Source of the DNA: Akkermansia sp.
GTDB taxonomy: Bacteria; Verrucomicrobiota; Verrucomicrobiia; Verrucomicrobiales; Akkermansiaceae
Direction: 5' to 3'
DNA length: 64,000 nt
Assembly: GCA_017517385.1 (NCBI GenBank)
Contig: JAFWZG010000054.1
Coordinates: 124,001-188,000 of the forward strand
Shown here: positions 24,974 to 33,458 of the stretch, one piece after another
How positions within the stretch are numbered: the stretch's first letter is position 1
Layout: the number at the start of each line of letters is the position of its first letter
Notes under the pieces: model-generated
What the model was told of the DNA's origin: nothing
Databases searched by the model: none
Seen by the model: only the letters and a program-made list of their open reading frames with translations
Translations under genes and position numbers: made by a program

Positions 24974-25903
24974 ATGAATCCGCGAAAAGATTTAATCACC
25001 ATCGACGCCCTGAGCGATGAGGATATCCGGACCATTCTGGATAGCACCTCAGCCATGAAGGACATCTTTACCAAAAGCGTAAAGAAGGTACCGGCACTGA
25101 AAGGCAAGTCGGTGTTGACTCTCTTCTACGAACCGAGTACGCGAACCCGCTCCTCCTTTGAGGTCGCAGCCAATCGCCTTTCGGCAGATGTCACCACCTT
25201 CACCGTTTCCACCTCCTCTGTAGTTAAGGGGGAAAGCGTACATGACACCATTGACACGCTCATGAGCATGAAAATGGATTATATCATCGTTCGCCACAAA
25301 AACAGCGGCATTCCCGCTGTCATTGCCCGCCATTGCAAGGCTTCCGTCATCAATGCCGGTGATGGTTCACATGCGCACCCCAGCCAGGCATTTCTTGATG
25401 CCTTCACCATTCGCGAAAAATATGGTGATGTTGCAGGGCGCCGTGTCGTAATTATTGGTGACATTCTTCACAGCCGAGTGGCCCGTTCCACCAGCACAAT
25501 TTTGCGCAGACTCGGTGCAGAAGTAGCGTACATGGGCCCCAGCCCGCTTGTGCCGCCCACAGCACATACCGGCATTCCGCGCTTCACCAATTGGAACCAA
25601 ATTTTTGACTGGAAACCAGATATCATTTACCTGCTGCGCGTACAGAATGAGCGCATAGATACCCCCTTCTTCCCGGCAGCTGATTATCATCAAGCCTTTG
25701 GTGTAACAGAGGAGCGTCTGCGCCGTATTGATGACCTTAATCTCAGCATTATGCATCCCGGGCCTGTTAACCGAGGTGTTGAAATATGTGATGATGCTAT
25801 GGAATATCGCAATTGCTTAATTAACAATCAGGTTGAAAACGGAATTGCCGCTCGCATGAGCATTCTTTACCACCTTACCCCCCAAACGCAGAGCCATGAC
25901 TAA
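24974..25903 (+). CDS. pyrB: Aspartate carbamoyltransferase catalytic subunit
   Basis: Makes carbamoyl-aspartate from carbamoyl phosphate and aspartate in pyrimidine synthesis. The 309-residue protein has the carbamoyl-phosphate motif EPSTRTRSSFE near residue 54, HPSQAFLDAFTI, and the aspartate-domain ending HPGPVNRGVEI. The ATG at 24974 gives the normal length; an upstream in-frame ATG at 24917 would overlap pyrR. It overlaps the downstream dihydroorotase-like gene by 8 bases. There is no pyrI regulatory subunit, so the enzyme probably belongs to the class that pairs with a dihydroorotase-like partner. Confidence 0.96.
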   Translation: MNPRKDLITIDALSDEDIRTILDSTSAMKDIFTKSVKKVPALKGKSVLTLFYEPSTRTRSSFEVAANRLSADVTTFTVSTSSVVKGESVHDTIDTLMSMKMDYIIVRHKNSGIPAVIARHCKASVINAGDGSHAHPSQAFLDAFTIREKYGDVAGRRVVIIGDILHSRVARSTSTILRRLGAEVAYMGPSPLVPPTAHTGIPRFTNWNQIFDWKPDIIYLLRVQNERIDTPFFPAADYHQAFGVTEERLRRIDDLNLSIMHPGPVNRGVEICDDAMEYRNCLINNQVENGIAARMSILYHLTPQTQSHD

Positions 25904-27194
25904 TACTTACATCACGAATGCCACCTGGGCTCTCACAGGTGAAAAGATGGACCTGCGCATGGGGCAGGCCGGCGATGAACTCGCCACCATCTTCCTGAAT
26001 GACATTCCGCTTCAGGGAGTTAACGCCATTTCTCCCGCCGGAGAAATGCAGATTCCCACAGGCGCCAGAGTCATCGATGCGGAAGGCCAATTATTCATGC
26101 CCGCCCTCTTTGACATGCACGCCAGTATCAACCTTGCAGGCAGAAGCAAGCGAGAAAGCATCTACCGTGCCGGGCAAGCAGCTAACCACGGTGGCGTATG
26201 GGGTATGCTTGTGATGCCCTCCTCCGGTTTTGTTTTTGATAATGCCGCCACTCTGGACAGCTTTCAGGACGCCGTAAGCCAGCGCTCATTTGCTACCATG
26301 ATTCCTGCCGGCTGTATATCAGAGAATATGCAGGGAGAACAGCAGGCACCTTATAACACACTGGCAGCACGCGGAATAAGCATCCTTAGTGACGCTGGAA
26401 AGATGCCCTCGAACTTGCTCATGCTGCACAGGGCTATGAAGTATGCTGCTGAAATGGGGCTTACGTTCGCCATTCGTGGTGATGTCCCGGTGCTGACAGA
26501 CAAGACCTACATGCACCCCAGCACAACCTCGTACAACCTTGGTTTACATGGCACGCCGGCTTGTGCCGAAGAAATAGGGATTGAGACGCTCATCCGCCTC
26601 GCGCGAGATGCCGGAGCCAAGCTTCACCTGCAGACGGTAAGCACAGCAGAAGGCGTTAATATTATTCGCCGGGCAAAGGCCTCCGGCATGAAAGGACTCA
26701 CTGCTGAAGTTGCGCTCCATCACCTTCTATACACTCATGAGAACGTGGGAGATTATGACACCACCTTTAAGACAGTTCCGCCTCTGCGTGAGCAGACAGA
26801 CTGTGACGCGCTGCTTGCTGGCGTAAAGGATGGCACCATTGATTGTATTGTAACGGATCACACCCCCTGTATGCCCTTCGCGAAGAAACAGGACTTTGTT
26901 AGCGCTCCACAGGGGATGGTGGCTCTGGATAATTTCCTTCCTTGCATTTACACACACCTCATCAGCACTGGCAAGCTTACTTGGGCTGATGTATGCCGTG
27001 TATGTTGTACAAATCCGGTTCACATTGCTAACCCCTATGATCAGGAAGAAGATGTTCCGATGAATGCACCGCTGATGCTCTTTGCCCCGGAGGTGCACCA
27101 CAAAGTAACTCCTGATTCCCTGTACTGCGGCACGCTGAACACGCCACTTCTGGAAACAGTTCTGAGCGGGGCCGTCACTTTACCTCTCTATTGA
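25896..27194 (+). CDS. Dihydroorotase-like protein lacking metal ligands (PyrC' / PyrX type)
   Basis: A 432-residue amidohydrolase-fold protein, clearly homologous to dihydroorotase over its length (YDTTFKTVPPLR, DGTIDCIVTDHTP, APQGMVALD). Key catalytic residues are changed. The HxH metal pair is H-A-S (His75, Ser77), the second-metal histidine in the HVST region is Thr (LQTVSTAE), and TDHAPH is TDHTPC (Asp321, Cys325). It probably cannot hydrolyse dihydroorotate. The same loss is known in PyrC' of Pseudomonas and relatives, where the protein is a structural partner of PyrB; the 8-base overlap with pyrB supports that here. A true dihydroorotase should be elsewhere. Confidence 0.85.
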   Translation: MTNTYITNATWALTGEKMDLRMGQAGDELATIFLNDIPLQGVNAISPAGEMQIPTGARVIDAEGQLFMPALFDMHASINLAGRSKRESIYRAGQAANHGGVWGMLVMPSSGFVFDNAATLDSFQDAVSQRSFATMIPAGCISENMQGEQQAPYNTLAARGISILSDAGKMPSNLLMLHRAMKYAAEMGLTFAIRGDVPVLTDKTYMHPSTTSYNLGLHGTPACAEEIGIETLIRLARDAGAKLHLQTVSTAEGVNIIRRAKASGMKGLTAEVALHHLLYTHENVGDYDTTFKTVPPLREQTDCDALLAGVKDGTIDCIVTDHTPCMPFAKKQDFVSAPQGMVALDNFLPCIYTHLISTGKLTWADVCRVCCTNPVHIANPYDQEEDVPMNAPLMLFAPEVHHKVTPDSLYCGTLNTPLLETVLSGAVTLPLY

Positions 27195-27228
27195 TTTTTT
27201 CCATTAATATCCTGCAATCTTTCCAGAC

Positions 27229-28170
27229 ATGGTCATTTACATCATCAGTGATGGCAAAAAGGGACACCTCTCTCAGACTCGAGGCCTAGCAGAAGCTCTG
27301 CTGGAACGAGCCCGTGAGGTTCGCCCGAATCTTCAACACTCTTGCCATGAAGTGCCGATAAACGGCAAGAGCTGGTTTGCCAAGCTTTTTTACAAGGGTA
27401 AAGATTTAGATTTACCCCGCCCCCACCTCATTCTCTGCGCCGGTCACAGTACACACTTGGCAGCGCTTAGTCTGGCTCGCCACTTGCGCTGCCTGTGCAT
27501 GGTCTGCATGAAGCCCAGCCTGCCGGCTCGCTTATTCAACCTTTGCATCATGCCTCGCCACGATGTTCCGGAAGGCGGAGTACCGACCGCACGCATGTTC
27601 CTGACGAATGGCGCCATCAACTGCATTAAGCCTAGGCCAGATGTGGAGAAAAAGGAAACGCTCGTTCTCATCGGTGGACCTAGCAAAGAATTCAAGTGGG
27701 AGGCCGAGCATGTACTCACACAGCTTACCACTATTGCGAGTAAGAGCACCAGCTCCATCGTTCTCACCACATCACGCCGTACTCCGGCTGATTTTGTGCA
27801 GGATGTCACCACGGCCTGCCCAAATATTCGCGTGGAGCCCGTTGAACAGACCGGCCCCACATGGGTGGCGGATCATCTGGCATCAGCCCGCGAAGTGTGG
27901 GTAACTCAGGATAGCGTATCCATGGTGTACGAAGCACTTTCCAGTGGGGCACCAGTAGGCATCATTGAAATGCCCCGCAAAGGCAATCCCCATAAGGATA
28001 AACCCTCTCGAGTAGTTCGCGGCCTTCAAATGCTTATTTCCGATGGCGGCACCACTACCTTTACGGAGTGGGCCCGCACCGGTAAGATTGTCCAGCCCAA
28101 ATCCGTTCTTAATGAAGCAGGCCGAGCTGCTGAATACATTCTGAACACTTTCCCTCAATTACTGCCATGA
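27229..28170 (+). CDS. ELM1/GtrOC1-family protein, putative glycosyltransferase-like
   Basis: A 313-residue protein of the ELM1 family. Marks are the N-terminal ISDGKKGHLSQTRGLAEAL, the CAGHSTHLAALSLAR segment, IGGPSKEFKW, and the C-terminal VTQDSVSMVYEALSSGAPVGI, which resembles the sugar-nucleotide pocket of GT-B glycosyltransferases. Its bacterial function is not established; plant ELM1 proteins act in mitochondrial fission. It overlaps the next glycosyltransferase by four bases (ATGA), so it is translationally coupled to two GT4 genes and probably works in surface glycan or lipooligosaccharide assembly. That role is inference from context. Confidence 0.8.
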   Translation: MVIYIISDGKKGHLSQTRGLAEALLERAREVRPNLQHSCHEVPINGKSWFAKLFYKGKDLDLPRPHLILCAGHSTHLAALSLARHLRCLCMVCMKPSLPARLFNLCIMPRHDVPEGGVPTARMFLTNGAINCIKPRPDVEKKETLVLIGGPSKEFKWEAEHVLTQLTTIASKSTSSIVLTTSRRTPADFVQDVTTACPNIRVEPVEQTGPTWVADHLASAREVWVTQDSVSMVYEALSSGAPVGIIEMPRKGNPHKDKPSRVVRGLQMLISDGGTTTFTEWARTGKIVQPKSVLNEAGRAAEYILNTFPQLLP

Positions 28171-29285
28171 AAATAATGCACCTTCTGCCATCCTTGTCAT
28201 CCGGCGGTGTAGAGCAAGTTGTGCTCGAGCTCTGTCAGGGCCTTTGTGCGCAGGGGGTGGATTGTGTCGTAGTATCCGCAGGAGGCCCGATGGTGAGCGC
28301 CATTGAATCCACCGGAGCCCGGCATATTGCCCGCCCCATCGGCAAAAAAAGTCTTAAAACCTTCATTCAGGTAGGCAAGATGGTTCGCCTGCTTAAGGAG
28401 GAAAAGCCCGATGTGCTGCACCTGCATTCTCGCGTACCGGCTTGGGTGGGATATCTCGCATGTAAAAGACTTCGTCCGGAGTTGAGACCGCACATCATTA
28501 CCACCTTCCACGGCTTCCACTCGGTAAACTTTTACTCTGCGATAATGGCCAAGGGGGATAGAGTTATTGCTGTCTCAGAGTGCATGAAAGAACATATTCT
28601 TCAGCAATATCCCCGTAAAGTGGCAGAAGAGAACATCGTTGTCATCCCCAACTCCGTAGATACGGACATCAACTTCCCGGAATATACCCCCTCGGAGGAA
28701 TGGCTCAACGAATGGAACTCTACCTATCCTGAGTTGAAAGGTAAGTATACCCTGTGCCTGCCCGGACGTATCACCCGCATTAAGGGTGCCACGCATCTGG
28801 CACCAATTCTCTCAACCCTGCACGAGAAAGGCATTCCGGCCCATGCTGTAATCGTGGGTGAAACCAAGAAAGGCAAAGAATCCATCCGAAAGGAAATAGT
28901 TGATACTCTGGAGCAAGTCGGCATGAGCGACCATGTAACTTGGACCGGCCATCGTACAGACCTGAGAGATGTACTCTGTGTATGTGATGTAACTCTTTCA
29001 CTTACACTTCAGCCTGAATCCTTCGGTAAAACAACACTGGAAGCACTTGCACTAGGACGCCCGGTGGCAGGTTATGAACATGGTGGAGTGGGAGAGCAGC
29101 TGGATGTTTTCCTTCCTGACGGCCGAGTCCCCACCAAGAACACCGCAGCCATGGCTGATGTGCTGGCCCGCTGGTACAAAGAAAAGCCCAAGCCCAAGCT
29201 TCCGGTACCTTCTCCCTACCGCCGAGAAGATATGATTCAAGCGCACCTGAAGCTATACCGGGAACTCTGCCAGAGCTCTTCATGA
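28167..29285 (+). CDS. GT4-family glycosyltransferase, first of tandem pair
   Basis: A 372-residue GT-B glycosyltransferase with glycine-rich N-terminal LPSLSSGGVEQVVLEL, HLHSRVPAW, CLPGRITRIKG and the donor-site EX7E motif intact in ESFGKTTLE (Glu284 and Glu292). It should be a retaining transferase, with sugar donor unknown. It is about 30-40% similar by eye to the next gene, including LRDVLC-CDVTLSLT and LEALALGRPV, so the pair arose by tandem duplication. It is coupled on both sides by four-base overlaps. Likely pathway: core lipooligosaccharide or other surface glycan. Confidence 0.9.
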   Translation: MKIMHLLPSLSSGGVEQVVLELCQGLCAQGVDCVVVSAGGPMVSAIESTGARHIARPIGKKSLKTFIQVGKMVRLLKEEKPDVLHLHSRVPAWVGYLACKRLRPELRPHIITTFHGFHSVNFYSAIMAKGDRVIAVSECMKEHILQQYPRKVAEENIVVIPNSVDTDINFPEYTPSEEWLNEWNSTYPELKGKYTLCLPGRITRIKGATHLAPILSTLHEKGIPAHAVIVGETKKGKESIRKEIVDTLEQVGMSDHVTWTGHRTDLRDVLCVCDVTLSLTLQPESFGKTTLEALALGRPVAGYEHGGVGEQLDVFLPDGRVPTKNTAAMADVLARWYKEKPKPKLPVPSPYRREDMIQAHLKLYRELCQSSS

Positions 29286-30376
29286 AAATCATCCACTACA
29301 GCCCGCACATGAGCGCTGGAGGTCCTGCTGCACTGGCAGCGGACCTTGCCCGGACGCTGCAGGCTGAAGATTGTGAGAATGTAGTGGTGGCTCCTCCGTG
29401 TGAGCTTATCAGCCGCTTGCACGCTGCTAAAGTGAAGCACATTTCTTGCCGAAGGCCGAATATCCTGACAGTCTGGCGCGAAATCAGACGGGTAAAGAGC
29501 ATTATCCGCAGGCAGGCTGCAGACGTTGTGCAAGTGTATTCTGCGGATGCCGCATGGGTGGTATCCATGGCATGCCGTAGACTGAAGAAAATGAAAGTGC
29601 CCCCAATCATCGGAGTCATTACCGGATACATAGCTAAGGGCCTACCAGCATACGGATGGAAGTTCTGTGATTACTACACAACTATTTCCAAACACTTACG
29701 CAATGAGCTCCGGGCTGATTCCAGCCCACTAAAATGCGCTCCGTGGGTAATTCCCTACGGTACGGACGAGAATATGTGCAACCCGGCATATCGCCCCACA
29801 TCTGGTTGGCTTACACAGTGGCGCAAGAATCATCCTGAAATAGACCACAGTCTCGCTGTCTGTGTGCCCGGCGGCATTACCCCTAGGCGCGGGCTAGAGG
29901 ATATTGTTCCTGTTCTTACAGGGCTGCTACGTTCTGGCATCTCAGCACATGTTTACATAGAGGGTGATCCACGTTTAGCCAGTACGGACTACGTGAATGA
30001 ATTAAAAGCCATGTACGCAGCGGCACAGCTGGACAACCATATAACGTGGCTGGGGGCTCGGCCAGATTTAAGAGATGTGCTTTGCGGCTGTGATGTAACG
30101 CTTTCTCTCACGAGACACCCTGCCACTTGGGATCGTGCAGTATTAGAAGCCCTAGCATTGGGCCGCCCGGTCATTGGATATGATCATGGAGTTGTTGGAG
30201 AGCTTTTGGACGCCTTCCAGCCAGAAGGGCGAGTAGCTCCGGGGGATATCCCCGCCATCATAGACACGCTCACTCAATGGAACACATACCCTCCCAGCCC
30301 GGTGTCAGAAGTTCCTTATCCTTATAAACTGAGTGATACCGCTGCAACTTATCGCAAACTGTATTCAGAAATATGA
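29282..30376 (+). CDS. GT4-like glycosyltransferase with lost EX7E motif, second of tandem pair
   Basis: A 364-residue GT-B protein paralogous to the preceding gene (shared LRDVLC-CDVTLSLT, LEALALGRPVIGYDHGVVGELLD). The donor-binding EX7E motif has changed: ESFGKTTLE is ATWDRAVLE, so the first Glu is Ala281 while Glu289 stays. The fold is otherwise complete, with HYSPHMSAGGPAALAADLA at the N-terminus. Either catalysis uses another residue or the protein has become a partner of the first enzyme. It overlaps by four bases with the first gene. No terminator is clear after it; the next promoter begins 44 bases on. Confidence 0.82.
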   Translation: MKIIHYSPHMSAGGPAALAADLARTLQAEDCENVVVAPPCELISRLHAAKVKHISCRRPNILTVWREIRRVKSIIRRQAADVVQVYSADAAWVVSMACRRLKKMKVPPIIGVITGYIAKGLPAYGWKFCDYYTTISKHLRNELRADSSPLKCAPWVIPYGTDENMCNPAYRPTSGWLTQWRKNHPEIDHSLAVCVPGGITPRRGLEDIVPVLTGLLRSGISAHVYIEGDPRLASTDYVNELKAMYAAAQLDNHITWLGARPDLRDVLCGCDVTLSLTRHPATWDRAVLEALALGRPVIGYDHGVVGELLDAFQPEGRVAPGDIPAIIDTLTQWNTYPPSPVSEVPYPYKLSDTAATYRKLYSEI

Positions 30377-30419
30377 GTGCCGATAAGTTAAAGAATATCA
30401 GCCACTTCAAAAATAAGGA

Positions 30420-30448
30420 TTGACAATCAAGGCAAAACCAAGTATTGT
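30420..30448 (+). promoter_or_regulatory. Promoter of the secreted-protein gene at 30534
   Basis: A consensus TTGACA at 30420-30425, a 17-base spacer, and TATTGT at 30443-30448. It implies a leader of about 79 bases, which could hold regulation, but I see no structure in it. Confidence 0.6.
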
Positions 30449-30533
30449 AACCGCGCGCCCACATATCGAGCCAGATGACGCTTAAACATTATCGTTGCTG
30501 TCCAAAAAGTGGGGATTAACAGCATATTTTATC

Positions 30534-31151
30534 ATGAAAAAAGCACTTCTCATTCTTACCGCGCTGACCACCCTGCCCGTTCTCGCACAAGAACAGGTAG
30601 TAGAAGAAGCGACCGCACCCATGATTATTCCCAAGGAAGAAGGAGCCCGCCAGCTCACTTGGTATGAAATTGACCCGGGCGTACGCAAATACCTCATTCT
30701 TCTGACTGCTAACACCATGGAGCTCAGCGCTCAACTTTCGGATGGAGGCGTGAATCTCACTCCCGAGCAGAGCTTTGATATGATGGAACAGGTTATCCTC
30801 CGTACTCCGTTGGACAGCCTTACAGGTGAATATCTCCAATTTGTGACGGAGGCAAACGAACTTAACTATCGCATTATCGCCACGCTCAAAGAGGAAAAGC
30901 CTGAAAACCATGCCGGAGTCATCGCCATTACCAATCGTTTCCAAGGCGAAATTGATGCATTGAACGAAAAATACCCTCAGGCTAGCCGCTATTTCAGTCA
31001 GAGTGCCCAGATGGAGATTGCCATGCTGCTCACCCGTGAGCTGGACATTCAGCGAGTCATGATTCAGGCCGCGATGGCCGGTAAAACCCAGCAGGAAGCC
31101 ATGAAGACCGTCGTGGAGCACCTGCGATACGAAGCTGAGCATCAGTTTTAA
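30534..31151 (+). CDS. Secreted helical protein, unknown function
   Basis: A 205-residue exported protein with signal peptide MKKALLILTALTTLPVLAQ. The mature part is helical and Glu-rich (ELSAQLSDGG, MEQVILRTPLDSL, TQQEAMKTVVEHLRYEAEHQF) and I recognise no family or motif. The ATG at 30534 fits the signal peptide, rather than an in-frame ATG at 30495. Monocistronic with own promoter and a strong terminator. It is of the same general kind as the small secreted proteins at 19566-20485, although no clear sequence match is seen. Confidence 0.72.
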   Translation: MKKALLILTALTTLPVLAQEQVVEEATAPMIIPKEEGARQLTWYEIDPGVRKYLILLTANTMELSAQLSDGGVNLTPEQSFDMMEQVILRTPLDSLTGEYLQFVTEANELNYRIIATLKEEKPENHAGVIAITNRFQGEIDALNEKYPQASRYFSQSAQMEIAMLLTRELDIQRVMIQAAMAGKTQQEAMKTVVEHLRYEAEHQF

Positions 31152-31174
31152 CCTATACTAAGCTTTACATTACG

Positions 31175-31218
31175 CACAAAAGAACGGTTGAAGACAAGAG
31201 CTCAACCGTTCTTTTGTG
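31175..31218 (+). terminator. Strong hairpin terminator after 30534 gene
   Basis: A perfect 17-base stem at 31175-31191 and 31202-31218, with a 10-base loop. The A-rich and T-rich ends of the two arms make it effective in both directions. Confidence 0.88.
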
Positions 31219-31238
31219 TCTGTTTTTATGCCAACGGC

Positions 31239-31267
31239 TTGCAAAAAGCATAAATCTGTGGTATATT
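31239..31267 (+). promoter_or_regulatory. Promoter of aguB, leaderless
   Basis: TTGCAA at 31239-31244, a 17-base spacer, and TATATT at 31262-31267. The ATG at 31273 follows after 5 bases, so transcription should start on or within one base of the A of the start codon. Confidence 0.65.
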
Positions 31268-31272
31268 TCGGC

Positions 31273-32127
31273 ATGCCCCGAATCGCACTTATCCAGCAGG
31301 AGGCCGTTGCTGACCCCGCCGAGAACAAGCGCCTGCAAATGGCAGCCATACGTGAAGCTGCAGCAGGCGGTGCGCAGATTGTGTGCACGCAGGAAATGTG
31401 CACCACCCTCTACTTCTGTCGCACTCAGGATTGCGAATTATTCAATACCGCAGACTCCATCCCCGGCCCTTGGACTGACGAGCTCTGTGAACTTGCTCGC
31501 GAGCTTGGCGTTGTTATTGTGGCCGCCGGCTTTGAAAAGCGAGCAACGGGACTTTACCACAATTCTGCTTGGGTGATAGATGCAGATGGCAGTTTTCTTG
31601 GCCTGTACCGGAAGATGCACATACCGCAAGATCCCGGATTTGAAGAGAAATTTTATTTCACACCGGGCGACTTGGGCTACAAATGCTTTGACACGAAATA
31701 CGGCCGCATAGGCGTTCTCATCTGCTGGGATCAGTGGTACCCGGAAGCCGCACGTCTCACCGCCATGCAGGGGGCTGAAATTATCTTCTACCCCACAGCC
31801 ATCGGCTGGATTCCCGGTGAAGAAGAGCTTTACACAGCTCAGCACTGTGCGTGGGAAACTGTACAACGCGGCCATGGCGTAGCAAACGGGTGCTACATCT
31901 GCGCCGTAAATCGCTGTGGCGTTGAGGGTGAAACCACTTTCTGGGGACAAAGTTTCGTTAGCGACTACTGTGGCCAGATTGTGACAAAGGCCCCCATCCA
32001 CGAGCGCACCATTCTTTACGCAAACCTTGATTTAGCTGCATTGGAGGCCCACCGCCGCATCTGGCCCTTCTTCCGAGATCGCCGCATAGATTCCTACAGC
32101 GGCATCACTCAGCGATGGGGTAAATAA
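31273..32127 (+). CDS. aguB: N-carbamoylputrescine amidase
   Basis: A 284-residue nitrilase-superfamily enzyme that hydrolyses N-carbamoylputrescine to putrescine. The catalytic triad is visible: Glu in TQEMC, Lys in YRKMHIP and Cys in LICWDQWYPEAARL. WGQSFVSDYCGQIV and HRRIWPFFRDRRIDSY near the end are typical of AguB. The family partner agmatine deiminase (aguA) is not adjacent. The start at 31273 follows from the promoter, which removes 19 residues of an upstream in-frame extension. The next gene begins 9 bases on. Confidence 0.93.
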   Translation: MPRIALIQQEAVADPAENKRLQMAAIREAAAGGAQIVCTQEMCTTLYFCRTQDCELFNTADSIPGPWTDELCELARELGVVIVAAGFEKRATGLYHNSAWVIDADGSFLGLYRKMHIPQDPGFEEKFYFTPGDLGYKCFDTKYGRIGVLICWDQWYPEAARLTAMQGAEIIFYPTAIGWIPGEEELYTAQHCAWETVQRGHGVANGCYICAVNRCGVEGETTFWGQSFVSDYCGQIVTKAPIHERTILYANLDLAALEAHRRIWPFFRDRRIDSYSGITQRWGK

Positions 32128-32135
32128 TATTCTGC

Positions 32136-33443
32136 ATGAGTACTGATACACAGAGCACACCGAAACCGCCGCTGAGAGTCATTGTGGTGGGCATGGGAGT
32201 GCGCTCCATGATATACACCCGAGTAGCGCTCACGAATCCGGAGCTTCTGGAGATTGTGGGCGTAGTTGATACTGATGAGCGTCGGCGTGAATACGCCAGA
32301 GTGACATTTGGGTTAAGCCCTGAAAACTGCTTCTCTACGGTGGATGAGCTTGTGGCCGTGCCAAAGTTTGCAGATGCCGTCATTAACGGCACCATGGATC
32401 GCCTACATGTTAGCACCAGCCTGCCCATTCTCCGGCATGGCTATGACATGTTGCTGGAAAAGCCTTTCGCCATACATGAGGAAGAGGCCCAAGAGCTTCT
32501 GACCTGCGCCAGAGAGACAGGACGCACCGTCATGGTATGCCACGTGCTCCGATATGCCCCCTTCTATCAGCGCTTCAAGCAAGCCATGGAGAGCGGAGAA
32601 ATCGGTAAAGTGATTAATATCCGCATGTCCGCTCAGGTGAACTACTTCCATGAAAGTGTCTCCTTTGTGCGAGGCAAATACGCTTCAGCTGAAATCTGCG
32701 GCTCCGGTATGCTGCTGACCAAATGCAGCCATGACTTGGATTTGATGGCTTGGCTCATGGGCTCGAACACGCCCAAGCGAATCTCCAGCGTCGGCAGCAT
32801 GTTCCAGTTCGTGCCGGAAAATGCACCGGAAGGAGCTGGAACACGCTGCCTTACGGATTGCCCGGTAGAACGCGATTGCCCGTATTCTGCCCGGCGCCTC
32901 TACATAGAGAGCCCCCAGAGATGGGCTGATAATGTATGGCATGATTCCAACATCCGACGCCCTGAAACGGATGAAGAAAAAGAGGCCATACTCAGCACCC
33001 CTGATAATCCTTACGGGGCCTGCGCATACCGCTGCAAGACAGATATCGTGGACCACCAGTCCGTCCTCATCGAGTATGAAGATGGCGCTACAGGCACCTT
33101 CTCCATGACTGGCGGCGCCTCCATCTCCAATCGCCGTATACATGTCACCGGTACGCGCGGTGAAATCTATGGCACATTCGAGAACGGGCGCTTCACTATT
33201 TCCTCTATTGCCCCTCAGGCCCCGGATGGCCGACTGAAGCATGTGGTGGATGTCACGGAAGCACAGGAAGGCCGTCATCACGGTGGCGGAGACCGAGAAG
33301 TGGTTCTTGATTTCATCGCTTACCTTCGTGGTGAGCCAACATCCCCCGGAAAAACACTTCTGGAAGATTCCGTAAACGGCCACCGTATCGTCTTCCTCGC
33401 AGAAAAATCCCGGCAGGCTAACGGAGCCATGCTGGACTGGTAA
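32136..33443 (+). CDS. Gfo/Idh/MocA-family NAD(P)-dependent oxidoreductase
   Basis: A 435-residue oxidoreductase. N-terminal Rossmann fold with VVGMGVRS, the conserved LEKPFA, the VCHVLRYAPFYQ stretch, and a C-terminal alpha/beta dimerisation domain (GSGMLLTKCSHDLDLMAWL, with the likely catalytic Asp-x-x-Asp). A cysteine-rich insert (TRCLTDCPVERDCPY) is seen near residues 230-245, present in a subset of family members. Substrates are usually sugars or cyclitols, and this one is not identified. A possible -10 box (TAATAT, 32125-32130) has no good -35, so it likely shares the aguB transcript. Confidence 0.88.
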   Translation: MSTDTQSTPKPPLRVIVVGMGVRSMIYTRVALTNPELLEIVGVVDTDERRREYARVTFGLSPENCFSTVDELVAVPKFADAVINGTMDRLHVSTSLPILRHGYDMLLEKPFAIHEEEAQELLTCARETGRTVMVCHVLRYAPFYQRFKQAMESGEIGKVINIRMSAQVNYFHESVSFVRGKYASAEICGSGMLLTKCSHDLDLMAWLMGSNTPKRISSVGSMFQFVPENAPEGAGTRCLTDCPVERDCPYSARRLYIESPQRWADNVWHDSNIRRPETDEEKEAILSTPDNPYGACAYRCKTDIVDHQSVLIEYEDGATGTFSMTGGASISNRRIHVTGTRGEIYGTFENGRFTISSIAPQAPDGRLKHVVDVTEAQEGRHHGGGDREVVLDFIAYLRGEPTSPGKTLLEDSVNGHRIVFLAEKSRQANGAMLDW

Positions 33444-33458
33444 ACTCATGCTCACCAC

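Noticed and set aside
25896-27194. Active dihydroorotase (pyrC)
   Set aside because: Although homologous over its length, the HxH pair and other metal ligands are replaced, so I did not call it as a functional pyrC.
27204-27229. Promoter before the ELM1 gene (TTGATT near 27191 and GCAATC)
   Set aside because: The -10 candidate matches the consensus at too few positions. The gene is more likely read through from pyrB.
32125-32130. TAATAT as a leaderless promoter of the oxidoreductase gene
   Set aside because: The -10 has the right distance (5 bases) but no -35 box is found at 16-18 bases upstream; it lies in the end of aguB.
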